The notes: generated by a model not told the origin, from the sequence alone. 64,000 nucleotides of DNA from Scolanthus callimorphus (GCA_033964015.1 CM066923.1:22059739-22123738); one strand, 5' to 3'; numbered from the stretch's first letter, positions 1 through 10,790 are shown. Numbers and translations are program-made.

Positions 1-580
1 AGTAGTCGAATAAGTAAATAGTCGAATCAGTAAATAGTCGGAGTCGGTCAACGATCAGATTGTTTGTAAATAAACAATAATTAATCATTAATAAAAATTC
101 AGCCGAATCAGAAAACAGTTAATTGTGAATCAAAGCAGTGTCGAATCGGTAACATCGAATAAGTAAATACATTAATTGGTTTAACACATTCAGCCGAATC
201 GGGAAACAGTAGTCGAATAAGTAAATAGTCGAATCAGTAAAGAGTCTAATCGGTCAATGATCAGATTGTTTGTAGATAAACAATAATTAATCATTAATAA
301 AAATTCAGCCGAATCAGAAAACAGTTAATTGTGAATCAAAATAGTATCGAATCGGTAACCGATCGAATAAGTAAATAATCGGTAACAGTTGGGAATCGAG
401 ACGAATCGGTAAACGGCCGAATAAGTAAAAAGCTTAACTGGTTAACATTCCGTTGGATAGGGAAACAATTGCGAGTAAATCAGTAGAGAGTTGAATCGGC
501 AAAACGTCGACTTTCAGTAAAAGGCAGTAAAGCCGAATCGGGAAATAGTTCACAAAAATAGCGATATTGTACGTGACGGA
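1..580. repeat. Degenerate tandem repeat rich in GTCGAATC
   Basis: A short motif, GTCGAATC or GTCGAATAAGTAAA, recurs throughout. A larger unit of roughly 207 bp is present about twice: the block beginning AGTAGTCGAATAAGTAAATA at position 1 begins again at about 208, and both copies contain the same AT-rich stretch around GATTGTTTGTA. Related motifs reappear near 985-1030. No coding potential was seen. The array probably continues beyond the window edge. Confidence 0.8.
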
Positions 581-1620
581 ATGCGGAAACGATCTGTCAC
601 GCAAGGTAAATTGATTTTAACTTGAAAGGTCATGGTGATGACAAGAGATGTGTACTCTGACTACATTTGGTCTTGCACGGAGTATTAAGACTTTATTTCA
701 TCGCGACTTTTTAATTGTGAAATAATACTGAAAACGTTTTGTTATAAGAAGTGATATACTGATTAATAAAACCTTTACAGATCTGAATTGTTTTTGTTTT
801 AATGTTTTGTTTTATGAAGCGAAATGTGATCTGTCTGGCTAACGTTGCGCTTTATGTATTTAGTCAAGGTAAATTTGTTCTTGAATCCTTAAAACTGGAC
901 TTAATAGGGTTCTGTAGTGGAAATAAACTGTTTTCAAGAGTTATTTTGGCTGTCCTATTTTTCATAAGTACCCCCCGGAATTGAATCGGTAAATGGTCGA
1001 ATCAGTAAACATTCGAATCGGGAAACGCGAATAAGTAAGGAGCTTCACCACGGTCCATTCTAGTTTCACTTTCGATACTTTTAGAGACATTTCTCATGTT
1101 GCATCACTTCACTAATTGCTTTGGGGGTTCAGAAATGCCGTCTCACGATGACTGATGTTTATTGGAATTACGATATCTAACTGGTAAGCGATGTTTTAAC
1201 TTTTGAGGACGAAGGCCTGGAAGGCCGACTGTGGTCCGGCGGCCATATTGGACGCGAATCAAGATAAGAGAGCCCGAAGAGAGATTGATTGTGCTGGCCA
1301 GATTTAGAGGCCGCAAACTTTTACGCATGCAACCACGAATCACCAAGAATGAACACCAATAGTGCACAGAGAATACCGAAGAAGGTATAAAAGTAGCATT
1401 CTGCTTCGTTCAGCCCATCGGAATGTGCAATCAAAGCGGTTTTTCAATAATGAAGTTGAAATAAAGTGCAATGACCGTGGACGATATACTGCAAAACGTA
1501 GGATCTGAAAGATCTAATCAGCGTTGAGAACGATATGAAGAATAACATGAGGTAGAAAGGCTGATACTACGCAAAAAATCTTACCAGGACAGTGGCATGA
1601 TAGAGTCCAAACTGAAAGTA
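581..1620. other. No gene recognised
   Basis: Unique-looking AT-rich sequence with short chance open frames only. A TATA-like TATAAAAG occurs near 1,386, with a moderately GC-rich patch before it, but no coding exon follows that I can support. Confidence 0.5.
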
Positions 1621-1626
1621 CATAAG

Positions 1627-1675
1627 CAACCGTTGACAGCTGTTTCGACCTTTTTGGGTCTCTTCAGCACGGTGT
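1627..1675 (-). ncRNA. Hammerhead-ribozyme-like motif (type I, variant core)
   Basis: Read on the minus strand, this has the core CTGAAGA, a stem II GACC/GGTC closing a CAAAAA loop, then GAAA, a very short self-complementary stem III (CAGCTG), then UC as the cleavage dinucleotide. Stem I pairs ACCGT with ACGGT, with one G/A mismatch next to the core. The usual core is CUGAUGA; position 7, changed here, is the most tolerant core position. Animal copies with a tiny stem III are known in Penelope-like and retrozyme elements and usually act as dimers. The folding is my own pairing by eye. It could be an inactive remnant. Confidence 0.6.
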
Positions 1676-1858
1676 AGCTAGAGCAGGACGGTTAGTCGGC
1701 CGCCTAACTAGAGCTTGACACAACACCGACCGCATAAGGTCACATGCAAAGCGCGTGAATCTCAAACTAATAGGTGAAGAACCTCAAGTATCATGTCCAT
1801 GTATCACACAGACTTGAGCTAGAGATGCCGTGCTTAGCTATGGTGCCATAGACACAGC

Positions 1859-2255
1859 CCCAGGGGGGGTACTTGGATATAAAAATGACGGGGGGGTCCG
1901 ACGGAGCTCCTAATATTATACCCAAAAAAATACCTGAGCCATAAATTTTATACCCAAAAAAATACCTGCTCCCAAAATTTGAAACCCAAAAAAATACCCA
2001 ACTTTTTTTAGCCTCAAAAGATACCAGCATACGCATGATGGCCGTCCCATTATGTTTCCGGAAAAAGGCAGTATCTTGATGATCAACTTAACCATTAACG
2101 TTTCAACCCCAAAAAAATACCCACAGATTTATCAACCCCCAAGAAAATACCTGGTAAAATGTTCAACCCCAAAAAATACTTTTACTACAAATTTCATACC
2201 CAAAAAAATACGTCGGACCTCCCCGTCATTTTTATATCCGAGTACCCCCCCTGGG
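1859..2255. mobile_element. Non-autonomous hAT-like MITE with 8-bp TSD
   Basis: The element starts CCCAGGGGGGGTAC and ends in the reverse complement; inverted arms of about 45 bp continue to a GTCCGACG motif. It is flanked on both sides by GACACAGC (1851-1858 and 2256-2263), an 8-bp target-site duplication typical of hAT-type transposition. The interior has repeated ACCCCAAAAAAATACC-like motifs in both orientations and no transposase. A sister family with the same design sits at 56,030-56,452. Confidence 0.85.
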
Positions 2256-2263
2256 GACACAGC

Positions 2264-2714
2264 GCGCTAGAGTCGTGCTAGAAGTCTGACCGGCCTAACA
2301 GATAGCCAGAATTTGTGCTTGATATGATTTGCTAATTTGTCAAAGGGGCCGCAGCGCGTTTGAACCCGAAAACAGGACGCTTGAGCATTGAGCCGTGCTA
2401 GCAAACAAAATTTTGACTTGTCATTCAAAGTGAGCTGAAACATTCACTGCAACATGAGCCTCGGCTCCTTTTCGAGTTCGATCTCTCAGACACTGGCTAG
2501 CTTGTGCGCCCGGCTCTATTCCGACGTCTTGTTCGACTTCTATTTTGCTGCTGCCAGATAAACAGTAGAGTTAGGATGATAATAAAGTCTTCCATGACCA
2601 GTTGTCTGTGTTCTGTAAATCAGGCAAGCTGTAGGTCATGACAGACACATGACATCTCTTTAAGCCAAAGCCAACCAAAGCCGGCACCCCGCAGGTTTCA
2701 CAAACGTCACATGT
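2264..2714. other. No gene recognised
   Basis: Mixed sequence upstream of the first copy of the 72-codon gene. No supported ORF, RNA or repeat was seen. Confidence 0.4.
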
Positions 2715-2718
2715 TCCT

Positions 2719-2753
2719 ATTGGTTACTGTTGGTTTTTGCTAGATATAAAAGG
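2719..2753 (+). promoter_or_regulatory. Possible CCAAT/TATA promoter
   Basis: An inverted CCAAT box (ATTGG at 2719) is followed about 25 bp later by TATAAAAGG (2745-2753). This lies about 270 bp upstream of the first 72-codon membrane-protein ORF. The other paralogue has an ATTGG and a weaker TTTATA in the equivalent place (about 11,205-11,235). The inference rests on motif spacing only. Confidence 0.4.
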
Positions 2754-3025
2754 AAGGAACATTATCAACGAATAAGTGTATTTTAAGAAAATAAGTGTAT
2801 TTCAAGAACAACGAAATGTATTTAAGAACACTGAAATCCAATGTCCCTTCTCGGCTTTCGTACCAGACACACGGTGACTCGTGCCTGTGTGTAGCGCGCC
2901 ACACATAAGAGAGCACAACGCTCGAAAAGGATACTAAAGCTTTTTCCTACCACTCTGTGTTCTTTGTCAAATCCCAAATACGGTTTTAAGGGAAAACTAG
3001 TTGTGATTCTAAAAGTGCAGCAAAT

Positions 3026-3244
3026 ATGGGGAGTTCATCTCACATAGGAGCCAAAATACCTTTGGACAGTTGGCTCATGGCGCTGTCGATTCTCTTAGCT
3101 GTGGTGCTGCTGCTGCGCGTCAAGTTTCACAAGAGATCAGATCAAGTCGCGGTGGAAGATATGGGAAATCGTGTGTCCGTACCAGTGCAAGAGACGCAAA
3201 AGCCCGCATTGGACAAGGGACATCGAATTCAATACTCCGTCTAG
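3026..3244 (+). CDS. Small single-span membrane protein, copy A (72 aa)
   Basis: I do not recognise a family. The ORF has an ATG in the context AAATATGG. The product has a short polar N-terminus (MGSSSHIG), one hydrophobic segment of about 18 residues (WLMALSILLAVVLLLRV, roughly residues 16-32) and a basic and polar tail with HKRSD just after the membrane, so it would be a tiny anchored peptide. The best support is the second copy at 11,457. The first 43 or so residues are identical, and the two base changes within the hydrophobic segment are synonymous (CTG CGC versus CTT CGT). The four amino-acid changes all fall in the tail. A promoter-like CCAAT/TATA pair lies upstream. It could instead be part of a mobile repeat. 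Confidence 0.45.
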   Translation: MGSSSHIGAKIPLDSWLMALSILLAVVLLLRVKFHKRSDQVAVEDMGNRVSVPVQETQKPALDKGHRIQYSV

Positions 3245-3844
3245 TTTGCTATACGGGGAGTAGTGCGTGGAGCCTTACGGGGTGCGTAGCTGTGCTACTA
3301 AGAGACCACGCACAGAACAGGACATACGTCTGGCGACTGTGTTCTTTGTACATGTTGTAAGCAAATCCCAAATACGGTTTTAAGGGAAAAACTAGTTGTG
3401 TTAGTAAAAGTGCCCAGTGGATATGGAGAGTTCATCTGATATAAGAGACAAACTATCCCCCGGTGGTCTAGTTTGCTATAACGGGAAGCGTGCAAAGCCT
3501 TCTGGGAATGCAGACATTGAAATATTACGTACAGCCTGAAGAAATAACGTTTTAACCTATTTTCTTTAATCTTGATTATTATGTCAATTTTATAGTTTCC
3601 TCAATTAGCGTTAAAGCTAAATAATCCTACACTCTTAATAAAGTGATTACTTTTATTATTATTATTATGCCATTTTATAATGCGAGTGATCAGAATGTTA
3701 TTTTAATCACTGATGAACATGCACCAGTACCCGACAAAAAATAACACACTTTTACACGTAAAAACAGCTTTCCAAAATAAATGATTTCGACGTCTAAACT
3801 AACCCAGCTTCCATGGTCTCCCTTTGTCTACGCTGCCATAGTGT

Positions 3845-4046
3845 AATATTCCTCCCTGTGTATTGTTATGATAATTAGAAAGATGGAGGAAATAACATCA
3901 ACCTGATTCAACTCGCAGGGAGGGTGGGTGGGTCGACAACCCTTTCTCTTTCGCTGCTTGACTGAATGACAAGGGGGATTGTTAGGATAATACTTCTTTT
4001 ATATTACAATCCCCAGGGAGTCTATTACCAATGCAAATGGAGTTTG
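3845..4046. mobile_element. 202-bp insertion with 8-bp target duplication
   Basis: Copy A of the paralogous segment has CATAGTGT at 3837-3844 and again at 4047-4054, bracketing 202 bp that are absent from copy B. Copy B has a single CATAGTGT at 12,210-12,217. The inserted DNA lacks obvious terminal inverted repeats, so its class is unknown; a SINE or a solo fragment is possible. Confidence 0.75.
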
Positions 4047-4481
4047 CATAGTGTTGCTGTTTCAGAGGAAAAAGTAAAATGTCTTTACCGATGTTATTAT
4101 TAGGCTTCGTTTCCAGCCGTGGTGGGGTCATTTCTGAGGATCACAGGCTCCGAAAAACGGCAAATTATGACCTTCCTTAAGAGTATGGGGTGCCAAATGT
4201 AAAAGTATTTATATGTAAGTATTTTCATTATATGTATACATTTCCTTTATATGCCGCAAATGCCTTAGGTAATAAAAATTGTTTAGAGATATAAGCAATA
4301 GGGTGTAAAATGGTTTCAATACGGTGTAAAATGGTTTTTGGCATATAACCAAATTAACGAATGTGGTTGTTTGCTAAATAACCAATTCTCTGATATGACT
4401 TACTATCCGCAATGGTTTTATGGTGGTTTATCGTGGAATCGAGGCTGGCAGTACCGAAACGAGGCTGTATAAGAATCCAAG

Positions 4482-4640
4482 ATGGCGAACAACATGGAAG
4501 AAGATAAGGTATTGACGTTATCTATTTTATTTGGTTCTCACGAATTCGACATGTTCTATGTTTTAGTTCCATACTTGAAGGATGTTTTGGCTATTTTTTT
4601 ATGTGTGCTTTTAAATAAAAGTAAATCGAATTTTCAATAG
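4482..4640 (+). CDS. Possible first exon or small ORF (52 codons)
   Basis: An ATG in good context (CAAGATGGCG) opens a frame of 52 codons to a TAG. It begins MANNMEEDKV, and an alternative 5' splice site (GATAAG then GTATTG) lies after codon 9. It sits about 1 kb upstream of two better-supported exons at 5,605 and 5,767 on the same strand and could be their 5' end. The intron phase does not match directly (phase 0 versus 1), so an intermediate exon would be required. No family recognised. Confidence 0.3.
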   Translation: MANNMEEDKVLTLSILFGSHEFDMFYVLVPYLKDVLAIFLCVLLNKSKSNFQ

Positions 4641-4849
4641 AAATAGACGCTGCTACTTTCGCGACGGTGCGGATCTCATTCAGATGAAAAAAAGAAATCG
4701 CTGCAGTTCTTAGTTTGCTGTACCCATCCACAACGCTTTTATGTTTCGTCTCGAATGGCCAAAACGGGCGAGAATAGGAGAAACATGAAATGGAGTTTAT
4801 CGAAGCTTGCGGTAACGTAACGTACAGGTACAGCAAGCTGGGCCCCTCA

Positions 4850-4929
4850 TAGCCTGCGTTGACAGAGCCGAACTAAACCTGGGTTGAGTTGAACTAACCC
4901 AGGTTTAGTTCGGCTGTCAACGCATGCTA
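4850..4929. repeat. 80-bp hairpin repeat
   Basis: Near-perfect inverted arms (GCGTTGACAG...CTGTCAACGC, and AACTAAACCTGGGTT against its complement) flank a short loop of about 10 bp. It is a foldback MITE-type element with no coding content. Confidence 0.8.
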
Positions 4930-5357
4930 GGTCCCTCACAGGAAAAAAAAAATTAAGATTCAAGTGATTACACGGCGCCAGTTACAGCTCCAGGGGCACC
5001 CAACGATCATTTTCGTATAAATGTCTGTACATGGATAGCGCTACGCGCGAGAGCTGAAATTTTCGCTTCAGAATTAAAAGCTTTAATTTTCGTATAGAGC
5101 GGTTTTCATATGACTGTAGTAAACCAATCACAAAGTAATTACACGAATTCTGAACAAAACCTATAGGAGTAGTTACAGTCACCTGAAATCCGCTCTATAG
5201 ATCAGATAGATTATAATTATAACAGATTACTTTAGACACAGAACCAATCCTTTTCTTCTCATTTGAACATTATGGTCGACATTGAATAAATTCACAGCCA
5301 TTCTTGTCAAGCCATAGGCTACGGGAAAAAGTTTTAAAAATAGTTAAATCGCTAAGT

Positions 5358-5508
5358 TATTGTGATTAGATTCTCGGTTTTGAGGGGACGGGGACAATTT
5401 GGGTAGATTTTAGTAGAATGGGAGTGAGTGTACATATTTTTTGAGTGACCAGTGGCTTGAAGTTCAGACCCAAATTGCCCCCTCGAAACCGAGAATGCAA
5501 TCACAATA
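5358..5508. mobile_element. Small inverted-repeat element
   Basis: Arms of about 45 bp run from TATTGTGATT through ATTCTCGGTTT to CAATTTGGGT and are repeated inverted at the right end, around a 50-bp centre. Size and structure fit a MITE. No clear target duplication was found. Confidence 0.7.
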
Positions 5509-5604
5509 TACACACCAATCATAAAATAGCTATTCTTTATTTTGTTTCTTTAAATAATTAAGACATTTTTCAAACAATTCAGCTATTTTTCAAACTTTTT
5601 CCAG

Positions 5605-5855
5605 TAGCCTGTGAGGCCTATGGTCAAGCTTTCATGGGGTGTCGACCATTTAAGGGAGCTGCTTGCAGAGCAGAGGCATCTCTAATTTACAATGCTCATC
5701 TGAAGAGAACAAATAATCTGTTATTAGGTATGCCTTAAAGAATAACTCTGTTTTATTATCATACAGGAACAAATGATGGACAAAGTCTCCTCAACCCCAG
5801 CAGTATTGGTTTAAACATACAGCTCGTACTCGTACAGCCAATCAACTCAACTTAG
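5605..5855 (+). CDS. Predicted two terminal exons of an unrecognised gene
   Basis: Exon one (5605-5727) follows a strong acceptor (pyrimidine tract ending TTTTTCCAG) and is open for 40 codons, including CEAYGQAFMGCRPFKG, then ends phase 1 at TTAG before GTATGC. Exon two (5767-5855) follows ATCATACAG, joins in phase to give GTNDGQSLLNPSSIG and stops at TAG 5853-5855. The intron is only 39 bp, shorter than others in the window, which lowers confidence. I do not recognise the product. The composition (cysteines, no low complexity) looks protein-like, and upstream exons would be needed. The ORF at 4,482 is a candidate. Confidence 0.35.
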
Positions 5856-5859
5856 TGGG

Positions 5860-6660
5860 AAGCAGAAAGAAATCAAAGCTTGGTTTATCTACAAGTCCTA
5901 TGTGTCTAAAAAGGCCAAGGAAGACATGGCAATATTTCCAAGCAAACTCAATAAACCACTGTCTTAGTTCCTTGGAAACTTGTGGTGTCGCAGTGAACCA
6001 TGCTAAGAGGAGTTCGAATGGATGTGACCTATGAAGGATAATTAGGCCTAGGGCAATCGTCAAATTACAGTCGCATTAATGCATTTATAACAATATATTT
6101 TTTGAAAGTGTAATGAGTCGACATCTTAATTAATACCTTAAATGGACACAACTTGAGTTCGATGTACCGGTATGCCCTAGTCCTAAAAATATTAAATTTC
6201 AAACGCTGAATTTGATACAAAAACGATACATGGTACGACAGAACTAACAAGCAAGCCTTGTAATTTACTTGGTTTACATGATAACGTTGCTGCTAAACAC
6301 AGCTTTTTGCAAATCTAACTTTGAAAAAATTGGCGAGTTACTTGACGTAGTAATAAATTTTAACGTAAGACCTAAAGGAAGACATACGGAGTACATTCCG
6401 AAGGAAATTAGCATAACTCTATTATTTTGAAACAATAATGTCACGTCATCTACGTGACCACCGGAAAACGACAAGCGATATTTGACTGAGAATATGAATG
6501 AGTTATTTCGAAATTTATGGGAGAATGCGAGAACCCTAGAAGTCTATGTTGAAATGTTAATTTGGGGCTGAGGCTTAGGGGGACAAAACAATATAAAAGC
6601 ATCATTTCCAAAATTTCATATATCGAAATTGATCATGGGTCTATATGCTAAAGGAGTAAC
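5860..6660. other. No gene recognised
   Basis: Several frames of 60-75 codons occur on the minus strand, but none has a recognisable domain or supported splice structure. No repeat identified. Confidence 0.4.
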
Positions 6661-6675
6661 CACTGGTGATTATTT

Positions 6676-7203
6676 CAATAGCGCTGCGCACAGATTATAA
6701 AATCAGATCACGAAGACTCAGCAACAAACAATTGACCGCTCCCGCTTCATTGTTCTACTCCCTAGTTACTGTTGCTACGTCGGACAAGCCAAAATGTTAC
6801 TTTGGCATAGAGCATGAAAAATTACACCGATTGCAGGAAAGTGTTAGAAGTTTGCTCATAGTATATGGGGTTTATATTTTCGTCACGAAAGCTGAAGAAT
6901 TCATTCAAAATCTTCAAATTTCAAGTTTGTTGCTCGGACATTTTGAATTCCATAGTGAAAACTGCCCATTGTTTGGTAATTAATTAAAGCAAAGACGGGA
7001 TCGGTCTATGCTCTGAAATCCCATTCAGAAGGATCGCGCTCGTATACGAGCCAGGATAGGAGTACATACAAGCTAACTGCTATAATAAGTGGAAGTACCA
7101 GTTTACCAATTCATTTTGTATCATTCTTTAGAGAAAAAACTAAGAAAATGGGAGAAAAGTATATTTGTTTGTCGGAATTTTTAATCTGTGCGCAGCGCTA
7201 TTG
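6676..7203. mobile_element. 528-bp inverted-repeat element
   Basis: CAATAGCGCTGCGCACAGAT at the left is repeated inverted at the right (ATCTGTGCGCAGCGCTATTG). The interior has a 105-codon chance ORF that starts within the left arm, with no recognisable domain. The structure fits a non-autonomous DNA transposon. No target duplication was resolved. Confidence 0.65.
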
Positions 7204-7290
7204 ATTGACGCAAGCGTATCTCTGATCCTTGAACCGCCTCCTCTTTGTTGTGTACGTAGGACTGGGGGATAAAAAACTACAGCCCAAGGA

Positions 7291-7364
7291 CTCACTAACT
7301 AATACCTCGTCCACGCCACCAGAAAACCAGAGGGCAACAACAAGCGTAATAAATAGATGCTAAG
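7291..7364 (+). repeat. 74-bp direct repeat, left copy
   Basis: This block, from CTCACTAACTAATACC to GACGCTAAG or GATGCTAAG, is repeated almost exactly at 8,261-8,334 in the same orientation. The two copies bracket the inverted-repeat element at 7,365-8,119 plus about 140 bp of related 'GCTGAGAAAACGCGACTTAG' tandem sequence. Confidence 0.8.
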
Positions 7365-8119
7365 GTGTAGACCATTAGAAATTGGGGGAGAGGGGTGGCA
7401 ATTCCAAAAAAAAATTCGTGCAAGGCCAATCCTTCCCCCCCCCCCAAAAAAAAAAATCTTACAGAGATTCAATAGAAAAAATAAATCCTACAAGCACATG
7501 GCTTGGGTTATCGTTAAAAAGATGTCTGAAGTAGTTATTCCAGCAACTTCTCTATCATGCATTTTTCTATCTTTTCTACTTCACTTTACTCAATACTTAG
7601 TAAAAATTTCGGCGCGCGAGATGATAAAACCTACAGGCTTTGTTTACTATACACAAAAACGGAATGTTGATCTACCCTTCAGTTTGAGGCTTGATGAAAT
7701 GCGTTTATCAAAATGCGCAACGAAAGAAAAATGCGATACCCTCTATCTGAGAATGTTTTCTACTAGGGGAAAACGTTCAACAGCTTCATATCTTTTTTAA
7801 CTCAACCAATGTAAATATAGCATAAGAAAATTTCTTGTACATATACATTCAGGAATAGGATTTGGCCTGTAGAAAACGCCACGGGAAAAAGGTCTTGCTC
7901 GATGCGCAGTTCTACCCTCTACCCCTCGTGGGTTTACCCTTTCCCACTGTCTATACTTCTCACTCTGACAAGTTTCGGTATGTACGTATAACGTGTATTA
8001 CAAGATATTTTGTGCGTGTGTCTACGAAAAAAAAAAAGATCTTGCACAACCTGATCCCCGAAAAAATCATACGCAAAAAAAATTGCCACCCCACTCCCCC
8101 AATGTCTAATGGTCCACCC
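7365..8119. mobile_element. Inverted-repeat MITE, G-rich arms
   Basis: The left arm GTAGACCATTAGAAATTGGG, continuing to GGGGTGGCAATT, is mirrored at the right end (AATTGCCACCCC, then AATGTCTAATGGTCCAC). Just inside both arms are A-runs with AAAATTCGTGCAAGGCC-like motifs. This family (GGGGCGGACCATTTGAAC-type ends with a G/C run and poly-A) recurs at 15,055, 19,022 and 19,560. A 147-codon open frame inside has no recognisable domain. Confidence 0.65.
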
Positions 8120-8260
8120 TGCAGATGATTAGAAAACGTGTCTTAACAACGACAAGTAGTTAGACGCTGAGAAAAAGTTTCTTAACAACACCATCGTCGA
8201 AAACGCGACTTAGTAAAAACAAGTGTAGTAGATAGAGGCTGAGAAAACGCGACTTAGCAA

Positions 8261-8334
8261 CTCACTAACTAATACCTCGTCCACGCCGCCAGAAAACCAG
8301 AGGGCAACAACAAGCGTAATAAATAGACGCTAAG
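8261..8334 (+). repeat. 74-bp direct repeat, right copy
   Basis: Second copy of the block at 7,291-7,364, differing at about two positions. The spacing suggests either duplication flanking a composite insertion or a broken tandem array. Confidence 0.8.
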
Positions 8335-10720
8335 ATAATGCGGGTTAAATCACTCGTTTCAGAATTATTTCAAGTAGTCTTTCAGAGTCTATAGAAAGTG
8401 GTTATATTGTTCGCTCGAAACACCCATCGTGCAAACATGAAGGTACCTTTCTTGTCTTTCTCTGTTTCTCCAAGTGTGATTGGCTACCGACTGATTCCTC
8501 TTCTGTCCATTTACGGCCACAGCCATTTCGTGATTCCAACCATGTTCCTTGCATGGAAGCACGCCGTGTGCATGTGGACGCTATACAAATCGCTGTCTTC
8601 GCCCAATGAGATATTGCTTTGTCCACGTGGGCAGTACGTGACCGGCTGTAAATACTCAGAAATGTGCAACTCCGCGCATTTTTCTCTTTTGTTGACCGTC
8701 GTCACGCAGTGAACATGATCTTGGCACGTGCTAGACGCATTTTCCGCCAATGGTGTTTGACCTTTTGAGATTTGGTGGAGCGCTTGTTCACGTGGACTAC
8801 CATCAGTGTTTGTATAAATTGGGGAGTGTGTGGACCAATTTATTCAAGCATGCAGGGGTTTCAATATAAAGTTGTGAAGTAAATACAGTCTACTGATAGC
8901 AGCAGCGCTATATTTCTGGAAGTAGGCGGCTTGGTTTTTGGGTCCTGGCGAAGGGCGTAAGGCCTGGCCTTCTAGGAAGTACGGGCGCATGTATTCCCCG
9001 TAGCAGAAAGGGGTTTTTCCTGCGTTTAGAGACTAGGGTTTGCATATCTTTTGATGATACTTACCATATTCATGTATTCTGTTGCTTTAATAATATTGAA
9101 GTAATAATGAAGTTGCCGGCGGTCAGCGATACAGTTACTGTGTTCCCCATTCCAGCTCCTCTCAAACTTTTATAAGGTAGCACGTATACGGGCCTTTATG
9201 TATCAGTCAATTCCAGCGGTGTGACCCCCCCCCCCCCCCCCCCCCCCGGGCATTTGGTCATTTCTAAAAATAAAACTGAAAATTCCCCGCCCCCGGGCTA
9301 GCAAAAATGCAGAATACCCCACGGCGGGGAACACAAAAAGCGGAAAAATGCACCACCCCCGGGACTTGTTTTTACTAAGTCGCGTTTTCGACGATGGTTG
9401 TTGTGGTTCCGGCTACAGTTATTTTCATGTCCCGCTTTGCATTAATTAACTGGCAACACATAATAATTTCTAAATAAAAAGCAAAGATATAAATACGATT
9501 TCAATGAGAATCACTGCAATTGAAATTACATACATATCCACACATAAAAACAACTTATATAAGGAATCGGTGTGTTCTGTAACAGAAGAATGGTACTACG
9601 AGATCTGGAAAGCGCTTTTGTTAGCACGTCGAAAATTAATTCAGTTTCTGTCCCTTTAAAATTCTTTGTGCTTGAATTTCCGTGGAAACACAAGGGATCA
9701 GCTGTCCAATTGCTATAAGTAAATGCTTTTACCCTGTGATCATGAAGAATGTCTTTTATCCTTCTCCTAGTGATCAAGTGGCTATGTGTGAAAATTAGTA
9801 AATTACTTTTTCCTGCTAAATGTGTTAGCAATGGCTAGTAGAGTTATTTTTAGTCTCAGGTTTCATAACGATTTAATTTTTTTCAATAAGAAAAGCGTCA
9901 AAATAGCTCAAACGTGATACGAAATCAAAGTTTGAACATATGATAATAATAATTTTCTTACGTGGTAGCAATCGGGTAAATAATTATGACCTAAAAGTGT
10001 CCACTTTTTCATTTTAAGCTACTCGTTGTTATTTATAAAACTGTTGTCTTAGATAACGAAACAACGAAAGACAGCTCGGTCATAGAACTTTGCATGATTA
10101 TATAGAACTTTATATTGAACTTTGCACTATGGTGTTTATGCAAAACTGGTGTAGATTATTTTGCAATCAAGCCTATCAGTATTTAAATCTGCCAGTGAAA
10201 CTTTGAGCATGTTGTTTGTCCACTTTCCAAAAATTTGCATAAACTGAAGAACCTGAAGTGGTGCAACTATTCAACGAAACTCCTGCGTCTTTAAAGGCTA
10301 CTACTTCGATCGCCTGGCACTACTCAGTTACTGCTTACCATGGGGTTGGTGATATTACAATGCCTGAGGACCTGCATTTAGACATTTTTCTGTTTGATAA
10401 TAATGGAAATTTAGCGACATGAGCAGATGCATCAATATACACACATCAAATGTAGCACAAGAACTAGCGTTTTTTTTTTCTGTACACAGTTCTCACACTG
10501 TGTTAACTACGTTGTCATAAGGGATAACAATGTAATTTCAAATCAAATTGTGAATTTCAAGATCATTTAGTAGCTAAGCGATGTTGTCCTAAACTGGTGC
10601 CCAGGCTTCGCTCGGTCATATAATGTTTTGAGCTATATTTTCCTGTACGAGCAACATTGAAATCAAGAAACAAAATCTGAACTATGGTTCTGTAAAGGAC
10701 TTAAACTTTGGCTTTTCACT
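8335..10720. other. No supported gene; homopolymer C tract
   Basis: A 104-codon plus-strand frame (8398-8712) is open but unrecognised and unsupported. A TATAAAT-like box lies near 8,812. A run of about 20 C's at 9,228-9,247 begins a GC-box repeat with CCCCGCCCCCGGGC, resembling the tips of G/C-tract elements elsewhere. The remainder is AT-rich with no feature that I can support. Confidence 0.4.
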
Positions 10721-10726
10721 AGCAAA

Positions 10727-10790
10727 TCCCCCCCCCCCCCCCCCCCCCCCCCCCTCTAGATAAATAATGACTGGTCGACCCTTAGTCCGT
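10727..10790. mobile_element. End of a poly-C-tipped repeat family
   Basis: A run of about 28 C's is followed by TCTAGATAAATAATGACTGG and then a CCTTAG motif. The same end (C-run, then CAGGCGATAAACAATGACTG) appears at 16,951-17,010, so this is a dispersed repeat end and not a chance homopolymer. Confidence 0.6.

Larger units (their letters stand above)
2880..4170. repeat. Paralogous segment, copy A
   Basis: This stretch is alignable by eye with 11,310-12,325, from the AGAGAGCACAACGCTCG block through the 72-codon ORF and on to the shared TCCGAAAAACGGCA end. Inside it, the ORF's leader (AAATACGGTTTTAAGGGAAA, then GGGGAGTTCATCT) is itself duplicated in degraded form about 380 bp downstream. Copy A carries extra insertions absent from copy B, including 3,845-4,046. 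Confidence 0.85.

Noticed and set aside
8398..8750. Three overlapping frames of 74-104 codons
   Set aside because: Open on both strands without domain, repeat partner or splice support; not enough to call a gene.
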